Assembly (NCBI GenBank): GCA_963744935.1
Contig: CAVUVM010000013.1
Coordinates: forward strand, 1 to 64,000
From: Bog-473 sp963744935
GTDB lineage: Bacteria; Actinomycetota; Acidimicrobiia; Acidimicrobiales; RAAP-2
Reading direction: 5' to 3'
Length of the DNA stretch: 64,000 bases
Position 1 is the stretch's first letter. Each line of letters starts with the position of its first letter. Below, in pieces: positions 1 through 7,577 of this stretch. Position numbers and translations under genes: made by a program. A model generated the notes under the pieces. That model had not been told where the DNA came from and made no database searches. It worked only from the letters and a program-made list of their open reading frames with translations.

Positions 1-64
1 CTACAGCTGGGGTGAAGACAGCAACTAGCCGCCACCTTGTAGTAACGGGCCGTGATGGTCGGGT

Positions 65-81
65 GGGGACGCGCAGTCCCC
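65..81 (-). terminator. Hairpin after orphan reading-frame end
   Basis: Six-base perfect stem (GGGGAC / GTCCCC) with a five-base loop, just past the minus-strand stop codon at 87-89. There is no clear T tract, so it is only terminator-like. Its position supports reading 87-230 as the true end of a former gene. Confidence 0.35.
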
Positions 82-86
82 GCGAT

Positions 87-230
87 TCAGCCGAAGTACT
101 TGCGTACGAGCTTGGCCGGAGCCGTGTAGGACGAGCCCGACAGGATGGCCGTGTTCGATCCCCCCGGCGAGGGAAGCCCCTTTTGAAGGTCGAGGACCGG
201 ATCCAAGATCCAGCGGCCTCGGGCATTGGG
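87..230 (-). pseudogene. Orphan C-terminal coding fragment
   Basis: On the minus strand an open frame runs from a TAA at 231-233 to a TGA at 87-89, about 47 codons, with no ATG or GTG start. The translated tail has a protein-like composition and ends ...APAKLVRKYFG, and a hairpin follows the stop. I cannot name the family. It is most simply the 3' remnant of a deleted or frameshifted gene downstream of the 2OG oxygenase. A chance open frame in GC-rich DNA is the alternative. Confidence 0.3.
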
Positions 231-240
231 TTACTCACAC

Positions 241-1146
241 CTAACGAGAAGCTCCAGGACGCACCGCCGCCGCCACCCTTTCCCTGATCCTCCGGAGAGG
301 GTCAAACGGAATGGCGACCGACGCCAATAGACGATCGCCCGGACGGCGCGGCAGACCGATTACATGCGAGTGCCGCCGCCCGGCGTGGGGACCGGGGTCG
401 GCCGCGTAGTAGTAGGAAGCCAGCGCCAGACGGGCGTTGCCTGTGGGACAGCTCACGACCGTAGGCACGCCGTGGAGGGTGTCGGGCCCGGACTCAAAGA
501 TGATCACCCGGCCGCCCACCGGCTCGACGCGCCGGTGGCACGTCGTCATCGCCGTGTCCCACAACTCGAACTGGCCGCCCCACTCGGACTGCCAGCCGGA
601 GTTGAGGTACATCAAGATGTTGACCCGATGCCAGAGAGCGCCAGTGGCGTCGCGGGCGAAGTCCCGGTGCACCGCCTGGAATGACCCGGGCGCCAGCACG
701 TGTATTCCCGCCCACCAGTGGGTTGGGTCGGTGACAAGGTTGGGGATGCCCGTCAGCGTGGTCAGCAGGTCGCACACGTCGTCGGCCAGCAGGCGTTGCA
801 GAATCACCCCGGCGGTCGGCCCGGCCGCGGCTCGCGACTCCGCCTTGACCATCCGGTTAGACCGGCGCGGTACCAGCCGCAACGCAGGACCGAGCTCCTC
901 TGCCCTCGCCCGAGCCACCACGTTGGGATCGAACAGGCCGTCGATTACGACATGCGGCCACGGCGACGCCGTGCGGTACGAGTCGCGGTGCTGTTCGCCC
1001 AGTTCATGCAAGTTGAGCCGGTCGATGGCACCGAGCTCACCCACCGCGCCCGACCACCCCAACGGCGTTGCGTCGCGACTGGCCTGCCCTTGCGGACAGG
1101 ACCCGTGCTCGGTCGAACTCGCAACGTGAAGGCTATCTTCGGTCAC
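241..1146 (-). CDS. 2-oxoglutarate/Fe(II)-dependent oxygenase
   Basis: 301 residues, GTG start. A double-stranded beta-helix oxygenase of the prolyl-hydroxylase-like 2OG-Fe(II) group. The metal and cosubstrate ligands are visible: an HxD pair (His160, Asp162 in HRDFARD), a distal His at about 225 (LHGVPT) and an Arg at about 239 that would bind 2-oxoglutarate. Family members hydroxylate proteins, peptides or small molecules; the substrate here is unknown. No signal peptide, so it is cytoplasmic. The first 45 residues are weakly conserved-looking and the true start could lie further in. It sits at the edge of the surface-polysaccharide block, and a tailoring role is possible but unproven. Confidence 0.8.
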   Translation of the reverse strand: MTEDSLHVASSTEHGSCPQGQASRDATPLGWSGAVGELGAIDRLNLHELGEQHRDSYRTASPWPHVVIDGLFDPNVVARARAEELGPALRLVPRRSNRMVKAESRAAAGPTAGVILQRLLADDVCDLLTTLTGIPNLVTDPTHWWAGIHVLAPGSFQAVHRDFARDATGALWHRVNILMYLNSGWQSEWGGQFELWDTAMTTCHRRVEPVGGRVIIFESGPDTLHGVPTVVSCPTGNARLALASYYYAADPGPHAGRRHSHVIGLPRRPGDRLLASVAIPFDPLRRIRERVAAAVRPGASR

Positions 1147-1242
1147 TCGGCATCTGAAACCCTAAGTCTGAGGTCGCGTTCTGAGGACGGATACCTCCCG
1201 ATTGACTTCGACCGGCCAACGTTCTGCCAGAACAGCGGAAAT

Positions 1243-1615
1243 GTGATCGTGCAGTCGTCCCCGCGGCGAGTGTCACCGCTGGGGTCTTGAAGGTCCTCCT
1301 CACGAGGCTCCAGGTTCCGCAGGTCGTTGTGAAGCATCGGCTGCGGTCGATTTCGTCGAGGAAGAATCCGGCCACCCAGTGAGCACGGCCACCTCTAAGA
1401 CTCCACCACTGACGCCTGCGGTCGCAGCGGTGTACGAGAAGGTGAGGGTGTTGTGCGTGGACCGGGGCTCAGCATGGTCGGGGGACGGTCACGGCCTGGG
1501 AGCCCGGGTGGACCGTGATCGACTGCTGGGGTGGTTGGGCCGCGGCGTGGGTGGCGTTGCCGGACCGGTTGGCGTCGATCATGCAGCTCCCAGTTCAGAC
1601 ACGAACACCCTCCTT
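1243..1615 (-). pseudogene. Decayed Ig-like repeat, relic of a paralog of the 25845 gene
   Basis: This stretch aligns by eye with the repeat region of the large PQQ/Ig gene around 23230-23600. Shared blocks include TGATCGTGCA, GGCGAGTGTCAC, GAAGGTGAGGGTGTTG, GTGATCGACTGCTGG and TTGGCGTCGAT-ATGCAG, in the same order and strand. The minus-strand translation gives CMIDANRSGNA, matching CIIDANQAGNA in the intact gene, then a stop and frameshift, then NTLTFSYTAATAG, matching NTLTFTYFAATGG. An upstream piece reads DDCTITF against QTCTISY. It is a broken copy with no open frame across it and no start. Confidence 0.75.
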
Positions 1616-2622
1616 GCCCCGGCGGCTCCCTACGCAATCGTGCCGATGCAGTCGGCCTGGCCAACACACGCCAGCCTCGAACAAGATGCGACACACACGA
1701 AGGAGGCTCCCCGGTAAGAGATCGCTGGCACGATCCTGATACAACCGAGGGTCGCACCACCCAGGCTCCCCATATGGGCGAGAACATCGACGGCGCCACA
1801 AGCCCACCTGTCTGGGGCATGCAAGCTGACCAAGCTCAGGCCGTCATAGGACTCACATCGACCGGCCCCGAAGTGCCGGGACCGCCATGGTCGGCACTCT
1901 ACATAGACCGGCCGTCGACCCCCTGACACTACGGGAGCTTCTGCCGAAGCCATGGACCTCAACCCTCAGGTCAGGACACCAATTTTCAATCACCTATCAG
2001 TAATTCGCCAGTCAACGTACAGCGTTGACTCGGGCCCATGGCTGGGGCGATAGGCGAGTCAGCCTCTTGAGCCCGAAGCAACCAGTAGTACGAAGATCCG
2101 ATCCGTGGGATTTCTGCGTGGCCATCCCCTTCGCCTAAAGCCAAGTGGTGGAAAGGTTCGCCGTCGGCCACAGGGCGCCCAGGAGGTCAAATCCGCCACG
2201 CGACTCCCAAGCCGCGCGCGACGCCGGATTTTGGCACGATATCGCGTCTCGATCCGATGGGGAGGCAGATGTTGGGCTCAATATGTCTCTGCGATCACGC
2301 GCAGGGTTGCTACGTCATGTCAACGATGCCAGCTCTACCAACCCAGCCGGCAGCAAGGTTGCCATCCGTCTTGCCTCCTGACTTGGTTCAGTGATGTCTG
2401 CCTCTCGACGCGATGGAGTGCTGACGATGGACTGCCGATAATCGCCTTGAGAGTGTGGCGAGACGCGATCAGGAGGTCGCCCGACAAACGGTTAGAACAC
2501 TCCACCCAAGTGCCTCTAAATCGAGTGCTGGACCGACCCGACCTTGTTCTATCCCGGATAACCGGTGCTTTAGAGCCGCTGGTTACCGATACTGGTACGG
2601 GTTGCAGTCCACCCTTGGTCTC
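1616..2622. other. Long gap without a credible gene
   Basis: About 1 kb lacking any frame with plausible protein composition. The short open frames are arginine- and serine-rich and overlap each other on both strands. Base composition is lower in GC than in neighbouring genes. With the Ig-like relic just to the left, it is best read as decayed sequence plus the leader of the beta-helix lipoprotein. Confidence 0.5.
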
Positions 2623-3870
2623 ATGAAGCTGCGTATTTTGGTGGCGCTGGCAGTTGGTTGCTTGGCGTTCGCCGGCTGTTCCTCGTCACCACGGGCGTCG
2701 CCGCGCCACGAGGTTCGCGCGCCGACCACCGGCGTCGCGCCGACCACCGGCGTCGGCGCGATCACCGGCGTCGGCCCGATCACAATGATGCCCCCAGAGC
2801 AATCCGTCAGCCCAGCGCGGTATGGCGCCATAGGCAACGGGACGACCAACGACACCACCGCAATGCAGGACGCCATCAACGCGGCTGCGGCGAACCATCA
2901 GGTGCTGTGGCTCCCGGGACAGACCACCTACCTGATCTCGGGACTGCTCACAGTGCCCTCAAACACCACGATCGAGGGCGCCGGTGTCAGCTCGGTCCTG
3001 CACTTCACCTGGACGTCGACCTCGGTGGCCGAGCACTACCTCGCCAACGCGGACCCCAGTGGCGGCGATTCGCACATCACCTTGATGAACTTCACGGTGA
3101 GAGGATCGGGGTCGGGCGAGCCAGCGGGAAGCGACGCACAGAACGGCGGCAAGCTGCTCTCGGCGGTCAACTTCGAACTGGCCAACGACTGGACGATCGA
3201 ACACCTGCAGATCGAGGACTCGCCGGGGCCGTCCATCACTTATCACGGCGGCAGCGACATCACCTTGGAGTACAACTACTGCCACAACAGCGGGCGTGAT
3301 GGCATCTCAGGGTACTGGGACCAGGGCGGCTCTATCACCAACCTATCCAATGTGATGATCGCCGACAACCTGATCAGCGAGGTGGGTGACGACGCCATTG
3401 CGGTGCTGGGCGCGGCGAACAACTTGCGCAACCCCAACGGCCCGCTGCCGACGAACATCACGATCGAGAACAACAGCATCATCGGCTGGTCCTCCAACGT
3501 CAACGGGCAGATGCTCGGCCGCGGCATCAACGTCTCGGTGGTCGGCCCCGACGTCACGGTCACGCACAACTTCGTCGAGAACACCTATTCAGCCGGATTG
3601 CTGATCTCGGGCTGCACGCCAACGTGGTGTCCGAGCGGCTACAAGAATTGGCAGACGACCGGGGTGAGTGCGACCGACAACACGATCGTCAACGCTGGGC
3701 AGCTCTACCAGGGTTCGATCGAGGGCCAGCCAAGCCAGCCCAGCTACGGCATCGACGTCTACAACAGCGCCGCCCCCATCACCGTGGCCGGCAACACCAT
3801 CACGAATGCCTATCTGGGCAACGTGAAGGTGACGAGCTGTTCTGGAGACTGCGAGATCCAAAGCAACTGA
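2623..3870 (+). CDS. Secreted right-handed beta-helix lipoprotein
   Basis: 415 residues from ATG 2623. This start is chosen because it begins directly with a lipoprotein signal peptide ending in the lipobox LAFAGC; the frame is open further upstream but has no signal there. Residues about 25-65 are a low-complexity linker with TTGV/ITGV repeats. The rest reads as a pectate-lyase-3-like right-handed parallel beta-helix: ARYGAIGNGTTNDTTAMQDAINAA near the start of the fold, then many N-rich rungs (ITIENNSI, VTHNFVEN, VAGNTITN). Such folds bind or cleave polysaccharides, or act as phage-like depolymerases. It is probably anchored at the cell surface and may act on the polymer made by this locus. 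Specificity cannot be read. Confidence 0.75.
   Translation: MKLRILVALAVGCLAFAGCSSSPRASPRHEVRAPTTGVAPTTGVGAITGVGPITMMPPEQSVSPARYGAIGNGTTNDTTAMQDAINAAAANHQVLWLPGQTTYLISGLLTVPSNTTIEGAGVSSVLHFTWTSTSVAEHYLANADPSGGDSHITLMNFTVRGSGSGEPAGSDAQNGGKLLSAVNFELANDWTIEHLQIEDSPGPSITYHGGSDITLEYNYCHNSGRDGISGYWDQGGSITNLSNVMIADNLISEVGDDAIAVLGAANNLRNPNGPLPTNITIENNSIIGWSSNVNGQMLGRGINVSVVGPDVTVTHNFVENTYSAGLLISGCTPTWCPSGYKNWQTTGVSATDNTIVNAGQLYQGSIEGQPSQPSYGIDVYNSAAPITVAGNTITNAYLGNVKVTSCSGDCEIQSN
2724..2783 (+). repeat. 18-bp tandem repeat in lipoprotein linker
   Basis: Three and a third copies of an 18-bp unit built on GA(C/T)CACCGGCGTCG, in frame, each encoding a (T/I)TGV(G/A)(P/A)-type hexapeptide just after the lipobox of the 2623 gene. 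The copy number probably varies between strains and sets the spacer length. Confidence 0.8.
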
Positions 3871-4205
3871 TGATGTCGACTGGAAACGCTATCTCGTTAA
3901 GGTGATTGTGCTCCCGACGCCGCTGGGTGTCGTGGAACCGCTCTCGCCAGCAAGCGTCACTCCCCAACCGTTGGCTCGACACGCCGAATCTCCCACTCAC
4001 TGAGTGGATCGTGATGCCCGAAAAGGCGCCGGGAACCACGGCGAGCGTCCTCAGCGCCTCCTTTTCGTGAGCTGGGTGAGGTCGTGGGTCGAGGGATTGC
4101 GATCACCTGAACAGCGCGCTCCACTGATACCGTGTTCGCAAATTGCTCAGGTGGCATCGTTGGTTGGCCCAGTCGCTTTTGGCCATGGACCGGGGTGAGT
4201 CGTAA
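3871..4205. other. Intergenic region before repeat-propeller gene
   Basis: 335 bases with no credible coding frame. The only structure seen is a 15-bp inverted repeat at 3993-4007, listed separately. It presumably holds the promoter of the 4206 gene. Confidence 0.45.
3993..4007. promoter_or_regulatory. 15-bp palindromic site
   Basis: CCACTCA-C-TGAGTGG is a perfect 7-bp inverted repeat around one central base, about 200 bp upstream of the 4206 start. The size fits an operator for a dimeric regulator. No regulator is assigned. Confidence 0.3.
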
Positions 4206-5411
4206 GTGATGGAACGAAGCCGTTTGGCGAACACGAGCGCGGTTGCGAAGCTCGGTATATGTCTCACGCTGGCATTGCTCGTCGCTACATGCTTGCTCTT
4301 CGGTTCAACGGTCACAGCTGCTGCAACCACATCGATGCCCCATACCGTCGCGACGTGCGCTCAGACTACGCCGTTTCCTTATGGCAGCGCGGTTGCGGGT
4401 ATGGCTGCGACGTCGAACGATGGTGGCTATTGGGTTGTCGACGACGAGGGGTACGTTGCCGCGTGTGGTGACGCTCCCTATCTCGGTGAACAGACGACCC
4501 TGAATGCTCCGATCGTCGGCATAGCCGCCACGCCTGACGGGGGTGGGTACTACCTTGTCGCCTCCGATGGCGGCGTGTTCACCTTTGGAGATGCACGATT
4601 CCAAGGTTCCACCGGATCCCTGAGGCTCAACAGACCCGTGGTGAGTATGGCGGTCGATGCGGCGACCGGCGGTTACTGGCTGGTGGCGGCAGATGGCGGA
4701 ATCTTTGCCTACGATGCCCCCTTCCTCGGCTCAACGGGATCCATGAGGCTGAACCAACCCGTCGTGGGTATGGCAGCAGGCGCCGACGGAAGCGGCTATT
4801 GGCTCGTTGCCTCTGACGGCGGCGTCTTTGCTTATGGTGTTCCATTTTCGGGATCAACGGGGTCGATACACCTCAATAAGCCCGTGGTTGGAATGGCGTC
4901 CGATGCGGGATCCAGTGGGTACTGGATCGTGGCATCCGATGGTGGCATCTTCGCTTTCAATGCCCAGTTCTACGGGTCCACGGGAGGCATCGTCTTGAAT
5001 CAGCCGATTGTCGGTATGGAGTCCAACGCAACCGGCAGCGGGTATCGCTTCGTAGCCGCCGACGGCGGTGTGTTCACCTACGGCACCTCAGGTTTCTACG
5101 CAACCCCGCGCTTCGCTCCACCGCCAGCGCCGCCACCTGCGGGCCCACCTTTCTGCGCGGTGAGCCTGTCGAACGATAATCCGCCTCAATATTCCTCCGT
5201 GGTCGCAACTATTACATCGAACGTCCCCGACACGGCTGTGACCTTGACGAAGACGTACCAGAAGACGACGTCAACCCAATCGGGGACGACGGACTCCAGT
5301 GGCACTGCGACCATTGCCTTCAACATTTCAGCTCCCCTCGTCGGTGTGGCGGTTGTTGTGACCGTCTACATCGGAGCGGCGAAATGCGAAACGAGCTTTA
5401 CGCCCAGCTGA
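4206..5411 (+). CDS. Secreted repeat-propeller protein with C-terminal Ig-like domain
   Basis: 401 residues. GTG 4206 is followed at once by ATG 4209, and either may be used. A signal peptide spans about residues 12-38 (hydrophobic LALLVATCLLFGS, then an AAA-type end). Residues about 55-300 are tandem repeats of about 35 residues with the pattern GYWLVASDGGVFAYG...GSTGS..LN.PVVGMA, which should close into a beta-propeller. A proline-rich hinge (APPPAPPPAG) leads to a final domain of about 90 residues that looks Ig-like. Such repeat proteins are, from general knowledge, common extracellular proteins of Acidimicrobiia. No catalytic residues or membrane anchor are seen. Likely a binding or wall-associated protein. 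Confidence 0.75.
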   Translation: MMERSRLANTSAVAKLGICLTLALLVATCLLFGSTVTAAATTSMPHTVATCAQTTPFPYGSAVAGMAATSNDGGYWVVDDEGYVAACGDAPYLGEQTTLNAPIVGIAATPDGGGYYLVASDGGVFTFGDARFQGSTGSLRLNRPVVSMAVDAATGGYWLVAADGGIFAYDAPFLGSTGSMRLNQPVVGMAAGADGSGYWLVASDGGVFAYGVPFSGSTGSIHLNKPVVGMASDAGSSGYWIVASDGGIFAFNAQFYGSTGGIVLNQPIVGMESNATGSGYRFVAADGGVFTYGTSGFYATPRFAPPPAPPPAGPPFCAVSLSNDNPPQYSSVVATITSNVPDTAVTLTKTYQKTTSTQSGTTDSSGTATIAFNISAPLVGVAVVVTVYIGAAKCETSFTPS

Positions 5412-5738
5412 GACAAACGAACCGTTGATGAGCTTCGACGGGTTTCTCGCCCTGGCCGGTCAGACGCGCGACGCACTCAGTCCGAGGCAAAGCTGGCTCG
5501 GCCAAGCGAAAGGAACGATCGGCTCTCCGGAGCCGCCCGCGATCGCAACTCGAAGCGAGGAAGAACGAGGAACTGGTGATCACAGGTGCAGAAATGTCCT
5601 GCAGAGTCCCATTCAGCGTCCGACTGACGGCGAGCGACTTTGGCGCTTTAGATGAGCGACGCCTCGAAGATATGTCCCGGCGTCCGAACCAGCAGGGGCC
5701 GTCCGGTCACCTTCTGCAGATGAGCCGACCGCGGTCGG
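5412..5738. other. Convergent intergenic region with two hairpins
   Basis: Between the ends of the 4206 (+) and 5739 (-) genes. A stem CGGCTC / GAGCCG with a four-base loop lies at 5520-5535. A perfect 14-bp palindrome CCGACCGCGGTCGG at 5725-5738 touches the stop of the minus gene. Either could aid termination, though neither has a T tract. No credible gene. Confidence 0.4.
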
Positions 5739-6473
5739 TCACGAGACACGACGGGGGCGACTGTTTGTGGGTCTGACAGAGTTCTCGATCGGACTTTCGA
5801 GAGACCAGCCGGCGCGTCGCGCAATCGCAACCGCTGCCAGTTGGGAGTTGACGCCAAGCTTCTGGAGAATCGCCTTTATTTGAGAACGAACGGTCGAGAT
5901 CGACACATACCCCGCCTTCGCTATCTCCTCCGCGTTGTGACCCTCCATCAGTTCAGCCAGGACGACTTGTTCACGCTCGGTCAGAATGAGTGAGAGATCA
6001 AGGGAAGCGTCTCGGAGCTCGTCCGCAAGGGTCGAAGCCAGAGAGGAGGCTGGTCCTCGCCTGGTCTGGCGACGAGAATCAGTTCGGAGGAGACGCGTGG
6101 TCGTCCGGAACAGGTGGTCGAACGACTCGTTCTCGTCAATGAGTGCTGATACTCCCGCTTGCATCCAGGCAGCCAACCGACAGTTGTCGTCCGCGGTGTC
6201 AATAACGCAAACCCGGAGGCCCGCTCGGCGAACACGCAAGATGAGGGCTGAGCCAGCAGTCACGTCGAACGACCGGACGTCCAAGAGCACAAGGTCAGGC
6301 TCCCATTTGGTTCCGCGCTCGATCTCCTTCGCACCTGGCGTGAGGTACATGGTCGAGAAACCGAATTTCTGAAAGGCGTTGGCGAGGGCGCCAGTCAACA
6401 GGTCGTTGCCTGCGATGAGGATCCGTGCGGAAATTCCTGATCGCTTGAGCCCTCCCCCGATTCGAACGGTCAT
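5739..6473 (-). CDS. LuxR-family response-regulator-like transcription factor
   Basis: 244 residues. Residues about 15-135 resemble a receiver fold (ILIAGND at the first strand, LVLLDVRSF where the phospho-acceptor would be, VCVIDTADD on the fourth strand). However, the acidic cluster after the first strand is reduced to ND and the conserved Lys is not evident, so phosphorylation is doubtful. Residues about 165-225 form a clear LuxR/GerE helix-turn-helix (LTEREQVVLAELMEGHNAEEIA, then STVRSQIKAILQKLGV). It should bind DNA as a dimer. It is transcribed away from the glycan genes and is the best candidate local regulator of the exopolysaccharide block. Confidence 0.85.
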   Translation of the reverse strand: MTVRIGGGLKRSGISARILIAGNDLLTGALANAFQKFGFSTMYLTPGAKEIERGTKWEPDLVLLDVRSFDVTAGSALILRVRRAGLRVCVIDTADDNCRLAAWMQAGVSALIDENESFDHLFRTTTRLLRTDSRRQTRRGPASSLASTLADELRDASLDLSLILTEREQVVLAELMEGHNAEEIAKAGYVSISTVRSQIKAILQKLGVNSQLAAVAIARRAGWSLESPIENSVRPTNSRPRRVS

Positions 6474-6819
6474 CGGTGTAACCGATCACTGGTCCCTCTC
6501 CGAGGGAGCAAACCAGGAGACGCAAACTGCCTGTGGTGTGTGACGCATCTGGCAAGGCGCGTGGACGTGCCCGGCGGTTCGTCGGTCCATCGTCGGCCCC
6601 GTATCGGGAGCGCATCTATCCCTATCGCGTCGCTGATAATTATCATGTGTCCAGCCGCCTGTCGTTGACGGTTTGGCGTCACTCGGTGTCACCAACCGAC
6701 GTTGCCGGATGATAACGACGCCTCCGCACCGCGACAACTCCTGCGAGTCCGGAGCGCCAGCCCTCACGGAGAGGGCAGGCCATCAGTCGAATCGAGGCGG
6801 TCGAAGAAGGGCTGAATGG
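6474..6819. other. Intergenic region upstream of the LuxR-type gene
   Basis: 346 bases between the minus-strand HIT-like gene and the LuxR-type gene. No credible gene. It contains the AT-rich palindrome at 6634-6645, against an otherwise GC-rich background, and presumably the LuxR gene promoter. Confidence 0.45.
6634..6645. promoter_or_regulatory. AT-rich perfect palindrome, candidate operator
   Basis: TGATAATTATCA is a perfect 12-bp palindrome about 160 bp upstream of the LuxR-type gene start. It stands out as AT-rich in a GC-rich region. It could be an operator (for example autoregulation by the LuxR-type protein) or part of a promoter. Confidence 0.4.
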
Positions 6820-7227
6820 TCAGACCGCGAGAGGCCCGCCGCTTGCGTCCGCGCGGCTGCGCACTACCTCAAAGCACACGTGACCTCGTGACGCCGGCGG
6901 ATCGGTCATCACGACGACCCGGCTCGTCCATCCGGGATTTCTGTCACGGACCCATTCGGTGGCCCGTCGAAGAGCAGCGAGAACGCTGGCGCGACGGCGA
7001 ACCGGCAGTTCTTCCAGCCCACCGATGTGCTGGCGAGGCAACACAACCAGACCATCCAGTCCCGGCCTGCTGATGACGACTGCCTCCTCGTCAACGGCCT
7101 CAGCAACGTAGCCGACCAAGGATCCGGTGCCCTGCACGCCGGCGGATCTCGCTATCGCACACGACCTGCATTCCCCATATGCGACGTCATGACCGCGTAG
7201 CGGGGACAAGACGCGTTCTTGATTCAC
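6820..7227 (-). CDS. HIT-like protein lacking the histidine triad
   Basis: 135 residues from GTG 7227, preferred because GGAGG lies five bases before it; an earlier in-frame GTG at 7266 has no such site. The protein has the layout of a short HIT-superfamily protein: a CxxC pair near the N-terminus (ECRSC), the strand pattern VVISRPGLDGLVVLPRQH in the place of the usual GH.LV.P..H motif, and a helix LAALRRATEWVRD. The C-terminal part reads RGHVCFEV where HIT hydrolases carry HxHxH. Only one of the three histidines is left, so nucleotide hydrolysis is unlikely. The HIT assignment is by pattern only. Confidence 0.5.
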   Translation of the reverse strand: MNQERVLSPLRGHDVAYGECRSCAIARSAGVQGTGSLVGYVAEAVDEEAVVISRPGLDGLVVLPRQHIGGLEELPVRRRASVLAALRRATEWVRDRNPGWTSRVVVMTDPPASRGHVCFEVVRSRADASGGPLAV

Positions 7228-7577
7228 TTCCCCCTCCAACGATTCGTGTATCTCTACACCTTGCACTCAAACGGTACTAGAGCAAACACAGCTTGCCGTG
7301 ATACCCGATCGCGGAAGTCATAATACAACTCATCTGGAGGCCGCCACCAGACGACGTCGCGTATCAGGGTCCTCAGGTTGCACTCACAAGGGGTACGCAA
7401 CGGGGAATGAACGCCCCCTGGCACGAAGGTGTGAATGCTCGCGTCGGGCCCCTCCGGGCACCTATGCGCAAGCATTCACGCCTCATCCCGACGATCGAAC
7501 TGAGGCCCAAGGAAAACGGCCCAGTGAATGGAGCCAATGACACAGCTTGATGTCTCGGTTCGAGGTTATCTGCGGTC
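7228..7577. other. Divergent intergenic region before the priming transferase
   Basis: 350 bases between the minus HIT-like gene and the plus priming glycosyl-phosphotransferase gene. No credible gene or strong hairpin. It should carry promoters for both. Confidence 0.45.
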
